Positions 26,998 to 37,064 of a stretch of DNA of 64,000 bases are shown in pieces. The stretch comes from Silanimonas sp. (lineage in GTDB: Bacteria > Pseudomonadota > Gammaproteobacteria > Xanthomonadales > Xanthomonadaceae): positions 33,356 to 97,355 of the forward strand of contig BPKK01000008.1 in NCBI GenBank assembly GCA_026005095.1. The letters run 5' to 3'. Under the pieces are notes generated by a model that saw only the letters and a list, made by a program, of their open reading frames with translations, had not been told where the DNA came from and searched no databases. A program made the translations under genes and the position numbers. The stretch's first letter is position 1. Each line of letters starts with the position of its first letter.

Positions 26998-27381
26998 TCA
27001 GCCGAGCTCGTCGAGGGTGAAGGCGCCACGCCGCCAGTCGGCGGTGCCGGCGCCGTCGAAGCCCACCACGTCGAACCGGCAGTCGCGCCCGGCATGGTAG
27101 GGATGCCGCTGCAGGAAGGCGCTGGCGGCGAGCGCGCAGCGGCGGGCCTTGCCCCGGCCGATGCTGGCGAGCGCGCCACCGAAGGCCGCGTTGCCGCGCC
27201 GCCGCACCTCGACGAAGACCAGCACCTCGCCGTCGAGCATCACCAGGTCGAGCTCGCCCACCTTGTAGCGCACGTTGCGCGCCAGCGGGCGCAGGCCCTG
27301 CGCCATGAGCAGGGCGAGGGCGGCTGCTTCGGCGGCATCGCCCGCCCGTTGGGCAGCGGTGCGGGGGGCTCGCGCCTCCAT
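26998..27381 (-). CDS. yraN: YraN family protein (UPF0102)
   Basis: A 127-residue protein of the UPF0102/YraN family, with an endonuclease-like core related to the Holliday-junction resolvase fold. Visible signatures are GDAAEAAALALLMAQGL, the acidic GELDLVMLDGEVLVFVEVR pattern resembling the E...D...ExK nuclease motif, and FDVVGFDG. It lies 16 bases downstream of lpoA on the minus strand and is probably co-transcribed; the pair lpoA-yraN is widespread in gammaproteobacteria. Molecular function remains unproven. Confidence 0.93.
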   Translation of the reverse strand: MEARAPRTAAQRAGDAAEAAALALLMAQGLRPLARNVRYKVGELDLVMLDGEVLVFVEVRRRGNAAFGGALASIGRGKARRCALAASAFLQRHPYHAGRDCRFDVVGFDGAGTADWRRGAFTLDELG

Positions 27382-27397
27382 GCGCCCGGGCTCCGGT

Positions 27398-29047
27398 TCA
27401 GGGCGTGCCGGATGCCGGTTCCACCGGCAGCAGGGCGCCGTCGGCGGCGCGGCGGGTCAGGCCGCCGCTGAACTCGGCCCAGGCCGGGCGGCGTTCGATC
27501 ACCCCGGCGGCATCGAGGCCCAGTTCCCCCGTGGCCCCACGCAGCACCGCGCCGCCCTGCAGGGCCTCGAGATGGGTGGCCACCTTCCAGGCGTCGTATC
27601 CGAAGGCGAACAGGCGCGCCGCGCCGCCGCGCGCGCTGGGCAGGCTGCGGGCCACGGCCTCGGCCTCGCCCGGGCCCACGAGGTCGCCGAGCAGCCAGGG
27701 CAGCTCGGGGTACTGCAGGCCGTCGAGCTCCCGATCCAGCCGCGGGTCGGCGCCCGACTGCACCAGCGAGGTGGCGACCACCGGCAGGGCGGCGAGGCCG
27801 GCGGCCTCGCGCTGCGGCATCAGGATGCGCACGGCGGGCGCGCGGGCGGCGATGAACAGGGCCTGGGCCTCGGCGGCGCGCGGGGCGAGCCGCCCCAGGG
27901 CCTCGGCGGCGGTGCCGCCCAGGGGGTCGATCGAGGCCTCGGCCAGCAGTTGCCCGCCTTCCGCCACGAAGCGTTCGCGGAAGCCGGCCAGCCCGCGCTG
28001 GGCACTGTCATCGGCCTCGACGATGGCGAGCGCGCGGCGGATGCCGCGCTCGAGCAGGCGCTGGGCCACGGCCGCCCCCTCGTCTTCCGGGGCGAGGGCG
28101 AAGCTGGCCCCGCCCGGCCCGCCGAGCGGGGTGCGGTTGAGCGCCACCCAGCCGAGCCCATCGGCGGGCAGGGCGGCGAGCGCCGCCACTTCCTCGCGGC
28201 CGAGCGGGCCGAGCACCCGCTCGGCTCCCTGTTCCACGGCCCGGGCCCGGGCCTGGCGCGCGCCCTCGGCGCTGCCCCGGGTGTCGAGGAAGAGCAGGTG
28301 GGGCCGTGGTCGCTGTTCCGCGTAGTAGGCGGCAAGCAGGCCGTCGCGCACGGCGGCGCCGGCCGCCGCGAGCTCACCGCTCATGGGCAGCAGCACGGCA
28401 ATGCGCCGGGGCGGGGCGTAGCCATCGGCAAAGGGCGGGATGGCCGGGGCCGGTGCGCTGGCGGGCCGCACCGCCTCGAGGCCGCGCCGCCGCAGTTCAC
28501 GCTGCGCCAGCGGCAGCAGGGGATCGTCGGCGGCGAGGAAGCCCGCCTGCCGCGACAGGGCCGCGTCCGGTACGGCCTTGAGCTGGCGCTCGGCATCGCG
28601 CAGGGCACGGGCGCGGGCTTCGCCCTCGAGGTAGGCCGCGCGCTCCGCCAGCGCCGCGGCCATGCCGAAGCGGTCGCCGCTGGCCGCCAGCGCCCGGGCG
28701 CGCAGGCCGAGCCAGTCGGCGCGCCGCTCCTGCGGCACGGTCCGCGGGTCCTGCTGCAACAGGGCCAGCGCCTCGGCGCCGCGGCCCTCGGCCAGCGCCA
28801 GTTCCGCCGCGAGCAGGTCGTAGCGCAGCTGCGCCGGGGCCTCGAGGCGCCGCCGCGGCAGTTCGGCCAGCGCGCCGCGTGCCGCGGCGAGGTCGCCGGC
28901 CTGCAGCGCGCGCTCCGCCCGTGCGAAGCGGTCGGCCGCCTCCTCGGGCCGCACGCCAGGAGCGCCGGCACAGGCCGCCAGGCCAAGGGCGAGGACGAGC
29001 GGCAGCAGGAGCGGGGAGGCGGAGCGTCGGGCCGGGCGGATCGCCAT
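27398..29047 (-). CDS. lpoA: Penicillin-binding protein activator LpoA-like lipoprotein
   Basis: Outer-membrane lipoprotein of 549 residues expected to stimulate a class A PBP (PBP1A in E. coli) from the periplasm. The signal peptide ends LGLAAC with a good lipobox. An N-terminal TPR-like helical domain rich in Ala/Leu/Arg (about 30-200) is followed by a periplasmic-binding-protein-like domain starting RRIAVLLPMSGELAAAGAAVRDG and containing VLGPLGREEV. ATG at 29047 gives the complete signal peptide; the frame stays open upstream without signal features. It diverges from rsmI with 55 bases between starts. Confidence 0.9.
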   Translation of the reverse strand: MAIRPARRSASPLLLPLVLALGLAACAGAPGVRPEEAADRFARAERALQAGDLAAARGALAELPRRRLEAPAQLRYDLLAAELALAEGRGAEALALLQQDPRTVPQERRADWLGLRARALAASGDRFGMAAALAERAAYLEGEARARALRDAERQLKAVPDAALSRQAGFLAADDPLLPLAQRELRRRGLEAVRPASAPAPAIPPFADGYAPPRRIAVLLPMSGELAAAGAAVRDGLLAAYYAEQRPRPHLLFLDTRGSAEGARQARARAVEQGAERVLGPLGREEVAALAALPADGLGWVALNRTPLGGPGGASFALAPEDEGAAVAQRLLERGIRRALAIVEADDSAQRGLAGFRERFVAEGGQLLAEASIDPLGGTAAEALGRLAPRAAEAQALFIAARAPAVRILMPQREAAGLAALPVVATSLVQSGADPRLDRELDGLQYPELPWLLGDLVGPGEAEAVARSLPSARGGAARLFAFGYDAWKVATHLEALQGGAVLRGATGELGLDAAGVIERRPAWAEFSGGLTRRAADGALLPVEPASGTP

Positions 29048-29102
29048 GCGGGATGTCTCGGGGGCTGGGGTCTGGAATGATACGTGCCGCCGGGAGGACA
29101 CG

Positions 29103-29933
29103 ATGTCGGAAATCGCCAGAGGAACGCTGTACGTCGTTGCCACGCCGATCGGCAATCTCGACGATCTCACGCCCCGCGCCCGCGGGGTGCTGGCGGCGGT
29201 GGATGCGATTGCCGCCGAGGACACCCGGAACACCGCGGTGCTGCTCTCGCAGTTCGGCCTGCGCACGCCGCTCGTGGCAGTGCACGACCACAACGAGGGT
29301 GAGGTGGCGGCCCGGCTGGTGGAACGCCTGCAGGGCGGCGGGACCCTGGCCCTGGTTTCCGACGCCGGCACCCCGCTGGTTTCCGATCCCGGCTACCGGC
29401 TGGTGCGGGCGGTGCGCGAGGCCGGTCTGCCGGTGGTGCCAGTGCCCGGCGCCTGCGCCGCCATCACCGCGCTCAGCGTGGCCGGCATCCCCAGCGACCG
29501 GTTCTGCTTCGAGGGTTTCCTGCCGGCGAAGGCGGGCGCGCGCCGCGAGCGCCTCACCGCTCTCGCTGCCGAACCGCGCACCCTGGTGTTCTACGAGAGC
29601 GCCCACCGCATCGAGGCCATGCTGGCGGATGCCGTCGCGGCCTTCGGCGCCGGGCGCGAGGCCATGCTGGGTCGCGAGCTCACCAAGCGTTTCGAGACCC
29701 TGCTCGGGCCGACGCTGGGCACGATTGCTGCAGCGGTGGCGGTCGATGCCAACCAGCGCCGGGGCGAGTTCGTGCTGGTGGTGCGCGGCAGTGAAGACGA
29801 CGAGGCGGCCCAGCTTGCCGAGGGCCGGCGCCTGTATGCCGCGCTTTCGGCGCATCTCAAGCCCTCGGTGGCGGCGAAGCTCGCCGCGGAGCTGAGCGGA
29901 GCGCCGCGCAAGGCGCTTTACGGCGGGGAGTGA
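29103..29933 (+). CDS. rsmI: 16S rRNA 2'-O-methyltransferase RsmI (C1402)
   Basis: SAM-dependent enzyme methylating the ribose of C1402 in 16S rRNA. Length is 276 residues. The tetrapyrrole-methylase fold is shown by YVVATPIGNLDDLTPRA, AEDTRNTAVLL, LVSDAGTPLVSDPGYRLV and PGACAAITALSVAG. The start at 29103 follows GGGAGGA about 7 bases upstream, which decides against the longer frame. It lies just before rnpB and the dcw cluster, a conserved order in gammaproteobacteria. Confidence 0.96.
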   Translation: MSEIARGTLYVVATPIGNLDDLTPRARGVLAAVDAIAAEDTRNTAVLLSQFGLRTPLVAVHDHNEGEVAARLVERLQGGGTLALVSDAGTPLVSDPGYRLVRAVREAGLPVVPVPGACAAITALSVAGIPSDRFCFEGFLPAKAGARRERLTALAAEPRTLVFYESAHRIEAMLADAVAAFGAGREAMLGRELTKRFETLLGPTLGTIAAAVAVDANQRRGEFVLVVRGSEDDEAAQLAEGRRLYAALSAHLKPSVAAKLAAELSGAPRKALYGGE

Positions 29934-30034
29934 GCGCACGAGCCGAGGCAGAAGTGCCCCGACCAAGGGAAGAGCGAAATGCCGCGCCCGACAGCCAACC
30001 GTGTCCGGTTCATCCGCCACCCCGCCGCGGCGCG

Positions 30035-30040
30035 TACACT
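30035..30040 (+). promoter_or_regulatory. -10 element of the rnpB promoter
   Basis: TACACT ends 9 bases before the inferred 5' end of RNase P RNA, the correct distance for a -10. Because the RNA 5' end is fixed by its pairing with the 3' end, this is the best-supported promoter element in the window and validates TACACT elsewhere. A -35 hexamer is not obvious. Confidence 0.7.
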
Positions 30041-30049
30041 GGCGGCGAC

Positions 30050-30422
30050 GGAGTCGGCCAGGCAGTCGCGTCGGGAGCAATCCCGCCGAGGAAAGTCCGG
30101 GCTCCACAGGGCAGGGTGCCAGGTAACGCCTGGGCGGCGCGAGCCGACGGAAAGTGCAACAGAGAACAGACCGCCGAACGGCCCGCGAGGGTGCGTGGCA
30201 AGGGTGAAACGGTGGGGTAAGAGCCCACCGCCCGCGGGGCCAACGCCGCGGGGCACGGCAAACCCCACCCGGAGCAAGACCAAATAGGGGTGCAATGGGC
30301 CGGCCCGGCCTGCACCCGGGTAGGTTGCTTGAGCGCCACCGCGAGGTGTCGCCGAGAGGAATGGCTGCCAGCGGCCGCAAGACCGCCTACAGAACCCGGC
30401 TTATCGGCCGGCTCCGTCACCT
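30050..30422 (+). ncRNA. rnpB: RNase P RNA, bacterial type A
   Basis: Catalytic RNA of RNase P, which cleaves the 5' leader from pre-tRNAs. The universally conserved segments are present in order: GAGGAAAGTCCGGGCTCC, AGGGTGCCAGGTAACGCCTG, GTGCAACAGAGA, GGGTGAAACGGTGGGGTAAG, then CACCCGGAGCAAGACCAAAT and AGAACCCGGCTTATCG near the 3' end. The P1 helix pairs GGAGTCGGCC (30050-30059) with GGCCGGCTCC (30406-30415), which sets both ends. Total length is about 373 bases, typical of type A. The 3' end is approximate to a few bases. Confidence 0.97.
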
Positions 30423-30446
30423 CCTCCCCCACTGTCCCCGGGGTTT

Positions 30447-30475
30447 GCCGGGCGGCGGGCCCGTGCCCGCCCGGC
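30447..30475 (+). terminator. Hairpin after rnpB
   Basis: GC-only inverted repeat GCCGGGCGG.. / ..CCGCCCGGC with a small bulge and a CCGT loop, about 25 bases past the rnpB 3' end. It is very stable but followed by C-rich rather than T-rich sequence. Probable transcription stop or 3' barrier for rnpB. Confidence 0.5.
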
Positions 30476-30605
30476 TGCCGCTCTCCCTCCCCCAGGCCGC
30501 CGCCTTGCCGCTTCCCTGCCGCGCTCCGGCGGCCCGATGACCGTGCCGTGCCGGCGGCCACGGGCCAAGCGTCGGGCCGGTCACGTTTCCCGTGAAAACA
30601 AGGCC

Positions 30606-30614
30606 TGTGGATAA
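30606..30614 (-). promoter_or_regulatory. Perfect DnaA box upstream of the dcw cluster
   Basis: The plus strand reads TGTGGATAA, whose complement is the consensus DnaA 9-mer TTATCCACA with no mismatch. It sits in a rare AT-rich stretch between rnpB and mraZ, 72 bases before the mraZ -35. DnaA bound here could tie division-gene transcription to the replication cycle; that role is inference. Confidence 0.6.
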
Positions 30615-30640
30615 ACACTTAAAGTGATACTTGAAGTGTT
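30614..30640. promoter_or_regulatory. AT-rich inverted repeat next to the DnaA box
   Basis: AACACTT (30614-30620) and AAGTGTT (30634-30640) form a 7-bp inverted repeat with a 13-base spacer. The left arm also forms the tighter palindrome CACTT-A-AAGTG (30616-30626). It abuts the DnaA box and could be an operator. No matching regulator is known to me. This lies in the 350-base gap between rnpB and mraZ, which holds the rnpB hairpin, this element, and the mraZ promoter. Confidence 0.4.
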
Positions 30641-30685
30641 GGCTAAGGCCTTGATGCGCCTAGCGAAATTGCCCGCAAAAAGTCA

Positions 30686-30714
30686 TTGACACTCCCCCGT
30701 CACGGGCCTACCGT
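30686..30714 (+). promoter_or_regulatory. Sigma-70 promoter of the mraZ/dcw operon
   Basis: TTGACA at 30686-30691 and TACCGT at 30709-30714 are separated by exactly 17 bases. Transcription would start near 30721, leaving a leader of about 52 bases that carries the MraZ repeats. This is the clearest two-part sigma-70 promoter in the window. Confidence 0.65.
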
Positions 30715-30733
30715 GGGCGCCTGAGGGAATTTC

Positions 30734-30758
30734 TGGTTTTTTGTGGGAGAAGGTGGGA
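30734..30758 (+). promoter_or_regulatory. MraZ operator repeats
   Basis: Three direct repeats with a strict 10-base period: TGGTT (30734), TGGGA (30744) and TGGGA (30754). This matches the TGGGN-N5 array bound by MraZ in other bacteria, with the first copy degenerate. It lies between the promoter and the mraZ start, consistent with autoregulation of the dcw operon. The last repeat, GGTGGGAG, lies 15 bases before the ATG and may double as ribosome-binding site. Confidence 0.7.
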
Positions 30759-30772
30759 GTCCACCGACGGGC

Positions 30773-31219
30773 ATGTTCCAGGGCGAGACCGCCATCACGA
30801 TCGACGACAAGGGCCGGCTGGCGATTCCCGTCGCCTTCCGCGAGATCGTCGCGCGTGAGTGCGGCAACCGCCTGGTGCTCACCTACAACCCCTTCGACCA
30901 GGGCTCGCTCTACCTCTATCCCGAAGCGGCCTGGCAGGCAGTGCGCGACCAGGTGGTGGCGCTCTCGCCCTTCGTGCCGGAACACCGCGTGCTGCAGCGC
31001 ATGCTGGTGGGTGCGGCCACGCCGCTGGAGCCGGACTCCGCCGGGCGGGTGCTGCTGCCGGCCTCGATGCGGATGACCTCGGGCATCGAGAAGAAGGCGG
31101 TGCTCATGGGCATGGGCGGGCGGCTCGAGCTGTGGAGCGAGCAGGCCCACCTCGCGCAGATGCGGCAGACCATCGGCCAGGCGGGCATCAGCGCGGCGAT
31201 GCAGGACCTGCGGTTGTAG
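30773..31219 (+). CDS. mraZ: Transcriptional regulator MraZ
   Basis: AbrB-fold DNA-binding protein, 148 residues, first gene of the dcw cluster and its own repressor in E. coli. Two tandem swapped-hairpin domains are seen: [19 protein letters not shown], and [16 protein letters not shown] in the second half. The start at 30773 gives the canonical MFxGE N-terminus; the open frame extends 10 codons upstream across the operator. rsmH follows after 5 bases. Confidence 0.97.
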   Translation: MFQGETAITIDDKGRLAIPVAFREIVARECGNRLVLTYNPFDQGSLYLYPEAAWQAVRDQVVALSPFVPEHRVLQRMLVGAATPLEPDSAGRVLLPASMRMTSGIEKKAVLMGMGGRLELWSEQAHLAQMRQTIGQAGISAAMQDLRL

Positions 31220-31224
31220 CGGCG

Positions 31225-32181
31225 ATGGCCAGCGCGTCCATCGCACCGACCCCGCGACACGTGCCGGTGCTTTGGGCGCCGGTGCTGGAAGGCCTCGCCG
31301 TCAGGCCGGCGGGCACCTACCTCGACGGCACCTTCGGCCGCGGCGGCCATGCCCGCGGCATTCTCGAACGACTCGGCCCGGAGGGCCGTCTGCTGGTGAT
31401 GGACAAGGACCCGGAAGCGATCCGCGAAGCCGAAGCCCTGGCGGCCGGCGATGCCCGCGTCCGGGTGCGCCATGCCAGCTTCGCCACGCTGGGCCAGTGG
31501 GGCGAGACGGCCGGCGGTCTTGATGGCGTGCTGTTCGACCTTGGCGTGTCCTCGCCGCAGCTCGACGAGGCCGCGCGTGGCTTCAGCTTCCGCCTCGACG
31601 GCCCGCTCGACATGCGCATGGATCCGACGCGTGGCATCAGCGCGGCGGCGTTCGTGAACACCGCCAGCGAGGCCGAGATCGCCCGCGTGCTGTGGGAATA
31701 CGGCGAGGAGCGGCAGAGCCGCCGCATCGCGCGTGCCATCGTCGCCCGCCGCGCCGAGCGGCCCTTCGAGCGCACCGGCGATCTTGCCGACCTGATCGCC
31801 AGGCTGCTGGGCCGCGGCGATGGCAAGACCCATCCCGCCACCCGCAGCTTCCAGGCCATCCGCATCCACGTGAACGCCGAACTGGACGATCTCGTGGCCG
31901 GCCTCGAGGCCGCGGAGCGGGCACTGAAGGTGGGCGGGCGGCTGGCGGTGATCAGCTTCCATTCGCTGGAGGACCGCATCACCAAGCAGTTCATCGCCGA
32001 GCGCGCCAAGGCGCCGCCGGCCAGCCGCCGCAGCCCGGTGGTGGCGGATTTCGTGCCGCGCCTGCGCGACGTGGGCGGCGCCATCAAGGCCGGCGAGGCC
32101 GAGCTGGCGGCCAATCCGCGCGCCCGCAGCGCGGTGCTGCGGGTGGCCGAGAAGCTCGCCGTGGCAGGGGAGGGCGCATGA
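31225..32181 (+). CDS. rsmH: 16S rRNA m4C1402 methyltransferase RsmH (MraW)
   Basis: SAM-dependent N4-methyltransferase acting on C1402 of 16S rRNA, the same nucleotide modified by RsmI just upstream. Length is 318 residues. [13 protein letters not shown], the SAM motif [33 protein letters not shown] and [14 protein letters not shown] are all present. ATG at 31225 is the natural start after mraZ. It overlaps ftsL by ATGA. Confidence 0.97.
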   Translation: MASASIAPTPRHVPVLWAPVLEGLAVRPAGTYLDGTFGRGGHARGILERLGPEGRLLVMDKDPEAIREAEALAAGDARVRVRHASFATLGQWGETAGGLDGVLFDLGVSSPQLDEAARGFSFRLDGPLDMRMDPTRGISAAAFVNTASEAEIARVLWEYGEERQSRRIARAIVARRAERPFERTGDLADLIARLLGRGDGKTHPATRSFQAIRIHVNAELDDLVAGLEAAERALKVGGRLAVISFHSLEDRITKQFIAERAKAPPASRRSPVVADFVPRLRDVGGAIKAGEAELAANPRARSAVLRVAEKLAVAGEGA

Positions 32182-32447
32182 GCCTGCGCGCCTTCGTGCT
32201 GCTGCTCTTGCTGGGCCTCGTGGCCAGCAGTGCCGTGGCCGTGGTGCTCAGCCGCCACCATCACCGCGCCGGCTTCATCGAGCTCTCGCGGCTGGAGAAG
32301 GAGCGCGACGAGCTGAACATCGAGTTCGGCCGCCTGCAGATCGAGCAGGCCACCTGGTCGGAGCCGAACCGCATCGAACAGGTGGCGGTGACCAAGCTCG
32401 GCATGAAGTTCCCGGAAGGCGCGGAAGTGGTGGTGGTGCAGCCATGA
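32178..32447 (+). CDS. ftsL: Cell division protein FtsL
   Basis: Small bitopic divisome protein, 89 residues. A short cytoplasmic N-terminus, one transmembrane helix (about 4-24) and a periplasmic heptad-rich region ([22 protein letters not shown]) expected to form a coiled coil with FtsB, whose gene is not in the window. ATGA overlaps on both sides (rsmH and ftsI). Confidence 0.93.
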   Translation: MSLRAFVLLLLLGLVASSAVAVVLSRHHHRAGFIELSRLEKERDELNIEFGRLQIEQATWSEPNRIEQVAVTKLGMKFPEGAEVVVVQP

Positions 32448-34234
32448 GCGCACGCCCGCGTCCCAACACCTTCGATCCGCGGCTGCGCCTGCTGTGGCTG
32501 GCGGCGGTGCTGGTGGCCTGCGGCTTCACCCTGGTGGCGCGCGCCGCCTGGCTGCAGCTGGTGAGTACCAGCTTCTACCAGCAGCAGGGCGATGCCCGCT
32601 TCGTGCGCGAGGTGCCGATCGTGGCTTCGCGCGGCAGCATCCTCGACCGCAATGGCGAGACGCTCGCTGCCTCCTCGCCGGTGGCCTCGGTCTGGGCCAA
32701 TCCCAAGGAGCTGCTCGGCCATCCCGAGCGTCTGCCCGAGCTGGGGCGGGCGCTTTCCATCGCCCCGGAGGAACTGGCGCGGCGTGTCTCCGAGCGTGCC
32801 GACCGCGAGTTCGTCTACCTGCGCCGGCACATGAATCCCGACGAAGCCGCGGCGGTGATCGGACTCGGCATCCCGGGGGTGCACAAGCAGCGCGAGTTCC
32901 GCCGTTTCTATCCGCATGGCGAGGTGATGGCCCATGTGCTGGGCTTCACCAATATCGACGACCAGGGGCAGGAGGGCCTGGAGCTGGCCTTCGACGGCTG
33001 GCTCACCGGCAAGCCGGGCCTCAAGCGCATCGTCCGCGACCGCCAGGGGCGCATCATCGACGATGTGGACCTAGTGCGTCCGGCCGAGCCGGGGCGTGAT
33101 CTCGTGCTCGCCATCGACCGTCGCGTGCAGTACCTCGCCTACCGCGAGCTCAAGGCCGCGATCGCCGAGCATCAGGCCCGCAGTGGATCGGTGGTGGTGC
33201 TCGACATCCCGACCGGCGAGATCGTCGCCATGGTCAACCAGCCGAGCTACAACCCGAATGCCCGTGGCAGCGGCGATGGCGCCGCGCGCCGCAATCGCGC
33301 CGTCACCGATCTCATCGAGCCGGGTTCGGTGATCAAGGCGATGACGGTGGCGGCGGCGATGGAGAACGGCGCCGATCCGACCCGGCAGATCGACACCAGC
33401 CCGGGCTTCTTCACGCTGCGCAACCACACCATCCGCGACGTGAACAACTACGGCATGGTGGACATGACCCGCCTGCTGATGAAGAGCTCGAACATCGCCG
33501 CCACTAAACTGGCGCTGGAGATGTCGAACGAGCACTTCCACGACGTGCTCAGCCGCTTCGGCTACGGTCAGGGCACGGGCAGCGGTTTTCCCGGCGAGGC
33601 AACGGGGGTGCTGCCGCCGCCGCGCCGCTGGGGCGAGGTGGTGAAGGCCACCATCTCTTATGGCTACGGGCTCTCGGCCACGCCGCTGCAGATCGCCCAG
33701 AGCTATGCCGTGCTGGCGAACGAAGGCCGGATGCTGCCGCCCACCTTCGTGAAGGGTGGGAATGCCGCGGCGCCGCGTGGCCGCCAGGTGATCGACCCGC
33801 ACATCGCCCGCAGCGTGGTCGGCATGCTGGAGACGGTGGTCGCCCCGGGCGGTACCGCCACCACTGCCGCCGTGGCCGGCTACCGCGTGGCCGGCAAGAC
33901 CGGTACCACCCGCCAGTCGGTGCCGGGCGGCTACCAGCAGCGCTATGTCTCGGTGTTCGCCGGCATCGTGCCGGTGCAGCAGCCGCGCTTCGCCATGGTG
34001 GTGGCGATCCACGACCCCTCTGCCGGCCGCTTCTATGGCGGGCAGGTGGCGGCTCCGGTGTTCCACAGCGTGATGGACGGTGCCTTGCGCTTGATGGACG
34101 TGCCGCCGGACAATGTGCGTCAGTGGTTCGCCACCGCGCCGAAGGCCGCGCCTGCCGAACTGGGCAGCGATGGCCTGGTGCCGATGGACGCCCCGCCCGT
34201 GGCGCAGGCCCGGCCCGCCGGAGGGCTGCCGTGA
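32444..34234 (+). CDS. ftsI: Septal peptidoglycan transpeptidase FtsI (PBP3)
   Basis: Class B penicillin-binding protein, 596 residues, crosslinking septal peptidoglycan with FtsW. A short cytoplasmic tail and a transmembrane helix (about 15-35) lead to the dimerisation domain ([11 protein letters not shown]...), then the transpeptidase. Active-site motifs are complete: EPGSVIKAM (SxxK), KSSNIA (SxN) and VAGKTGTTR (KTG). The C-terminus is Ala/Pro-rich. The stop overlaps the murE GTG. Confidence 0.97.
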   Translation: MSARPRPNTFDPRLRLLWLAAVLVACGFTLVARAAWLQLVSTSFYQQQGDARFVREVPIVASRGSILDRNGETLAASSPVASVWANPKELLGHPERLPELGRALSIAPEELARRVSERADREFVYLRRHMNPDEAAAVIGLGIPGVHKQREFRRFYPHGEVMAHVLGFTNIDDQGQEGLELAFDGWLTGKPGLKRIVRDRQGRIIDDVDLVRPAEPGRDLVLAIDRRVQYLAYRELKAAIAEHQARSGSVVVLDIPTGEIVAMVNQPSYNPNARGSGDGAARRNRAVTDLIEPGSVIKAMTVAAAMENGADPTRQIDTSPGFFTLRNHTIRDVNNYGMVDMTRLLMKSSNIAATKLALEMSNEHFHDVLSRFGYGQGTGSGFPGEATGVLPPPRRWGEVVKATISYGYGLSATPLQIAQSYAVLANEGRMLPPTFVKGGNAAAPRGRQVIDPHIARSVVGMLETVVAPGGTATTAAVAGYRVAGKTGTTRQSVPGGYQQRYVSVFAGIVPVQQPRFAMVVAIHDPSAGRFYGGQVAAPVFHSVMDGALRLMDVPPDNVRQWFATAPKAAPAELGSDGLVPMDAPPVAQARPAGGLP

Positions 34235-35700
34235 GCGGCCTGCGTCTCTCCGACCTGCTGGTGGGCGTGGCAGCGGTGCCCACCGTGCTCGACGTGCCGG
34301 TGCCGCGCCTCGTGGCCGACAGCCGCGCCGTGCAGCCGGGCGATGTCTTCGTGGCCCTGGCCGGCGCCAGCACCCATGGCCTGCACCATGCCGAGGCGGC
34401 GCTTTCGCGCGGCGCAGCGGTGGTGCTGCACGATGGTCTGGTGCCCGCCGGCCTCGTGCCGCCGGCCAGGGCCATCGCCGTGCCGGCACTGCGTGCCCGC
34501 CTCGGCGCCTGGGCCGACCGGGTCGCCGGCGAGCCTTCCGCCGCCCTGCGGGTGGTGGGTGTCACCGGTACCAATGGCAAGACCTCGACCGTGCAGCTCC
34601 TGGCCCAGGCCCTCGAGGCGCTCGGCGTGCCGGCGGGCACCATCGGCACGCTCGGCGCCGGCCGGGTGGGGCGGATCGTCGAAGGCGAGCGCACCACTCC
34701 CGACGTGCTCAGCGTGCATGCCCTGCTCGGCCGCCTGCGCGCGGACGGCGCGCAGGCGGTGGCGATGGAGGTGAGTTCGCACGCCCTCGACCAGGGGCGG
34801 GTGGACGGCGTGCGCTTCGAGGTCGCGGTGTTCACCAACCTCACCCGCGACCACCTCGACTACCACGGCACGATGGAGGCCTATGGCGAGGCCAAGGCCC
34901 GGCTGTTCGCCATGCCCGGCCTGAAGGCGGCGGTGTTCAACATCGACGATGCCTTCGGCGCCCGGCTCGCCGCGCGTGGCGGCGTGGCCGAAGTCTGGAC
35001 GGTCTCGGCTGCCGGCCAGGCGTCGGCCCGGCTGCGCCTCGAGGAGCTGGCGCTGGATGGCGAGGGTCTGCGCTTCGTGCTGGTGGAAGGCGGGCAGCGT
35101 GCTTCCGTGCGCTCGCCGCTGCTCGGCCGCTTCAATGCCGACAACCTGCTGGCCGTGGCCGCGGCCCTGCGGGCTCTCGGCTTTGCTTTCGAGGCGGTAG
35201 CCGGGGTGCTGGGCGGGCTTTCGCCGGTGCACGGGCGCATGACCCGGCTCGGCGGTGGCACGCAGCCGCTGGTGGTGGTCGATTATGCCCACACCCCGGA
35301 CGCCCTGGCCCAGGCCCTGGCCAGCCTGCGCGGCCATGCCCGCGGCGCCCTGGTCTGCGTGTTCGGTTGTGGCGGCGAGCGCGACCGCGGCAAGCGCCCG
35401 GAGATGGCCGCCGCCGCCGAGGCCGGCGCCGACCGGGTGATCGTGACCGACGACAACCCGCGCGGCGAGGACGGCGAGGCCATCGTGGCCGACATCCTCG
35501 CCGGCTTCCGCCGCCCCGGCGGGCACCGCGTGCTGCGCGACCGCCGTGCCGCCATCCGCGCCGCGGTGCGCGAAGCCGCGGCCGGCGACATCGTGCTGGT
35601 GGCCGGCAAGGGCCACGAGCCCTACCAGGAGGTGGCCGGCCAGCGCCTGCCCTTCGACGACGTGGCCGAGGCCCGGGCCGCACTGGAGGCCCGCGCATGA
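34231..35700 (+). CDS. murE: UDP-MurNAc-tripeptide synthetase MurE
   Basis: Cytoplasmic ATP-dependent ligase adding the third residue of the peptidoglycan stem. Length is 489 residues. The P-loop is [13 protein letters not shown], the carbamylated-Lys region follows in [15 protein letters not shown], and TDDNPRGED carries the DNPR motif that specifies meso-diaminopimelate. GTG at 34231 overlaps the ftsI stop (GTGA). It overlaps murF by ATGA. Confidence 0.97.
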   Translation: MSGLRLSDLLVGVAAVPTVLDVPVPRLVADSRAVQPGDVFVALAGASTHGLHHAEAALSRGAAVVLHDGLVPAGLVPPARAIAVPALRARLGAWADRVAGEPSAALRVVGVTGTNGKTSTVQLLAQALEALGVPAGTIGTLGAGRVGRIVEGERTTPDVLSVHALLGRLRADGAQAVAMEVSSHALDQGRVDGVRFEVAVFTNLTRDHLDYHGTMEAYGEAKARLFAMPGLKAAVFNIDDAFGARLAARGGVAEVWTVSAAGQASARLRLEELALDGEGLRFVLVEGGQRASVRSPLLGRFNADNLLAVAAALRALGFAFEAVAGVLGGLSPVHGRMTRLGGGTQPLVVVDYAHTPDALAQALASLRGHARGALVCVFGCGGERDRGKRPEMAAAAEAGADRVIVTDDNPRGEDGEAIVADILAGFRRPGGHRVLRDRRAAIRAAVREAAAGDIVLVAGKGHEPYQEVAGQRLPFDDVAEARAALEARA

Positions 35701-37064
35701 GGCCGGTGCCGCTTTCCCTGATCGCCCGCTGGACCGGGGGGCGCCTGCTCGGTGAGGACCGCAAGGTCACTGCGGTCTCCACCGATACCCGCACCCTGGC
35801 GCCGGGCGCCCTGTTCGTCGCCCTGCGCGGCGAGCGCTTCGATGCCCATGACTTCATCGACCGCGCGGAGGCTGCCGGCGCGGCGGCGGTGATGGTGTCG
35901 CGGCCGGTGGATACCGCGTTGCCGCAGCTGCATGTGGCCGACACCGAGGCCGCGCTGGGCGAACTGGCTGCCGGCCTCGCCGCGGGCCGCCCGGCGGTGG
36001 TGCTGGCGCTCACCGGCAGCAATGGCAAGACCTCGGTGAAGACCCTGCTGCACGGCATCCTGCGCCATGCCGGCGCGGCCTATGCCAATCCGGGCAATCT
36101 CAACAACGAGATCGGCCTGCCGCTGGCGGTGATCGGGGCGCCCGAGGACGCGCGCTTCGCCATCTACGAGATGGGTGCCGGCAAGCCCGGCGACATCGCC
36201 TACCTGTGCCGCATCGTCACCCCGAACGTGGCGCTGGTGAACAACATCGGCGCCGCCCACATCGAGCGCATGGGCAGCCTCTCCGGGATTGCCGAGACCA
36301 AGGGCGCGATCTACGAGGCCCTGCCCGACGACGGCATCGCCGTGGTCAATGCCGACGATGCCTACGCCCCCTACTTCATGCAGCGCATCGGCACGCGCCG
36401 GGTGCTGCGCTTCGGCATCGAGCAGGATGCCGACGTGCGCGCCCTGCACATCGCGGAGGGCCCGCAGGGCTCGCGCTTCGAACTGCGCACCCCGGCCGGC
36501 CGCGCCGAGGTCCTCCTGCCGCTGCCGGGGCGCCACAGCGTGATGAACGCACTGGCCGCGGCGGCGATGGCGCTGGCTGCCGGCGCCGGCCTCGAGGCCG
36601 TGTTGCGCGGGCTGGAGGGCGCCCTGCCGGTGAAGGGCCGGCAGGTGGCGCATGCGCTGCCGGGCGGCAATGTGCTGGTGGACGACAGCTACAACGCCAA
36701 TCCCGGCTCGGTGGCCGCCGCCATCGCCACCCTGGCGGCGGGTGGTGGCGAGGCCTGGCTGGTGCTCGGCGACATGCGCGAGCTGGGCGCCGACGGCCCG
36801 GCCATGCATGCCGAGGCCGGGCGGCAGGCGAGGGCGGCCGGCCTGAAGCGCGTCTGGACGGTGGGTGAGCTGGCGGCGGAGGCGTCGCGGGCCTTTGGCG
36901 AGGGCGGGCGGCATTTCGCCAGTCGCGAGGCACTGGCCACGGAGTTGAAGGCGGCGCTGGCGGTCGCCCGTGGCGTGCGCTGCCTCGTCAAGGGTTCGCG
37001 CGGCAGCGCGATGGAGAAGGTGATCGAGGCCGTGCTGGCCAGGGAGGGCGGCGATGCTGCTTGA
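35697..37064 (+). CDS. murF: UDP-MurNAc-pentapeptide synthetase MurF
   Basis: Adds D-Ala-D-Ala to the tripeptide precursor. Length is 455 residues. [17 protein letters not shown] begins the N-terminal domain. The P-loop is [12 protein letters not shown], followed by [13 protein letters not shown] and [11 protein letters not shown], both typical of Mur[19 protein letters not shown] lies in the C-terminal domain. It overlaps murE by ATGA and runs 11 bases into mraY. Confidence 0.97.
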   Translation: MRPVPLSLIARWTGGRLLGEDRKVTAVSTDTRTLAPGALFVALRGERFDAHDFIDRAEAAGAAAVMVSRPVDTALPQLHVADTEAALGELAAGLAAGRPAVVLALTGSNGKTSVKTLLHGILRHAGAAYANPGNLNNEIGLPLAVIGAPEDARFAIYEMGAGKPGDIAYLCRIVTPNVALVNNIGAAHIERMGSLSGIAETKGAIYEALPDDGIAVVNADDAYAPYFMQRIGTRRVLRFGIEQDADVRALHIAEGPQGSRFELRTPAGRAEVLLPLPGRHSVMNALAAAAMALAAGAGLEAVLRGLEGALPVKGRQVAHALPGGNVLVDDSYNANPGSVAAAIATLAAGGGEAWLVLGDMRELGADGPAMHAEAGRQARAAGLKRVWTVGELAAEASRAFGEGGRHFASREALATELKAALAVARGVRCLVKGSRGSAMEKVIEAVLAREGGDAA

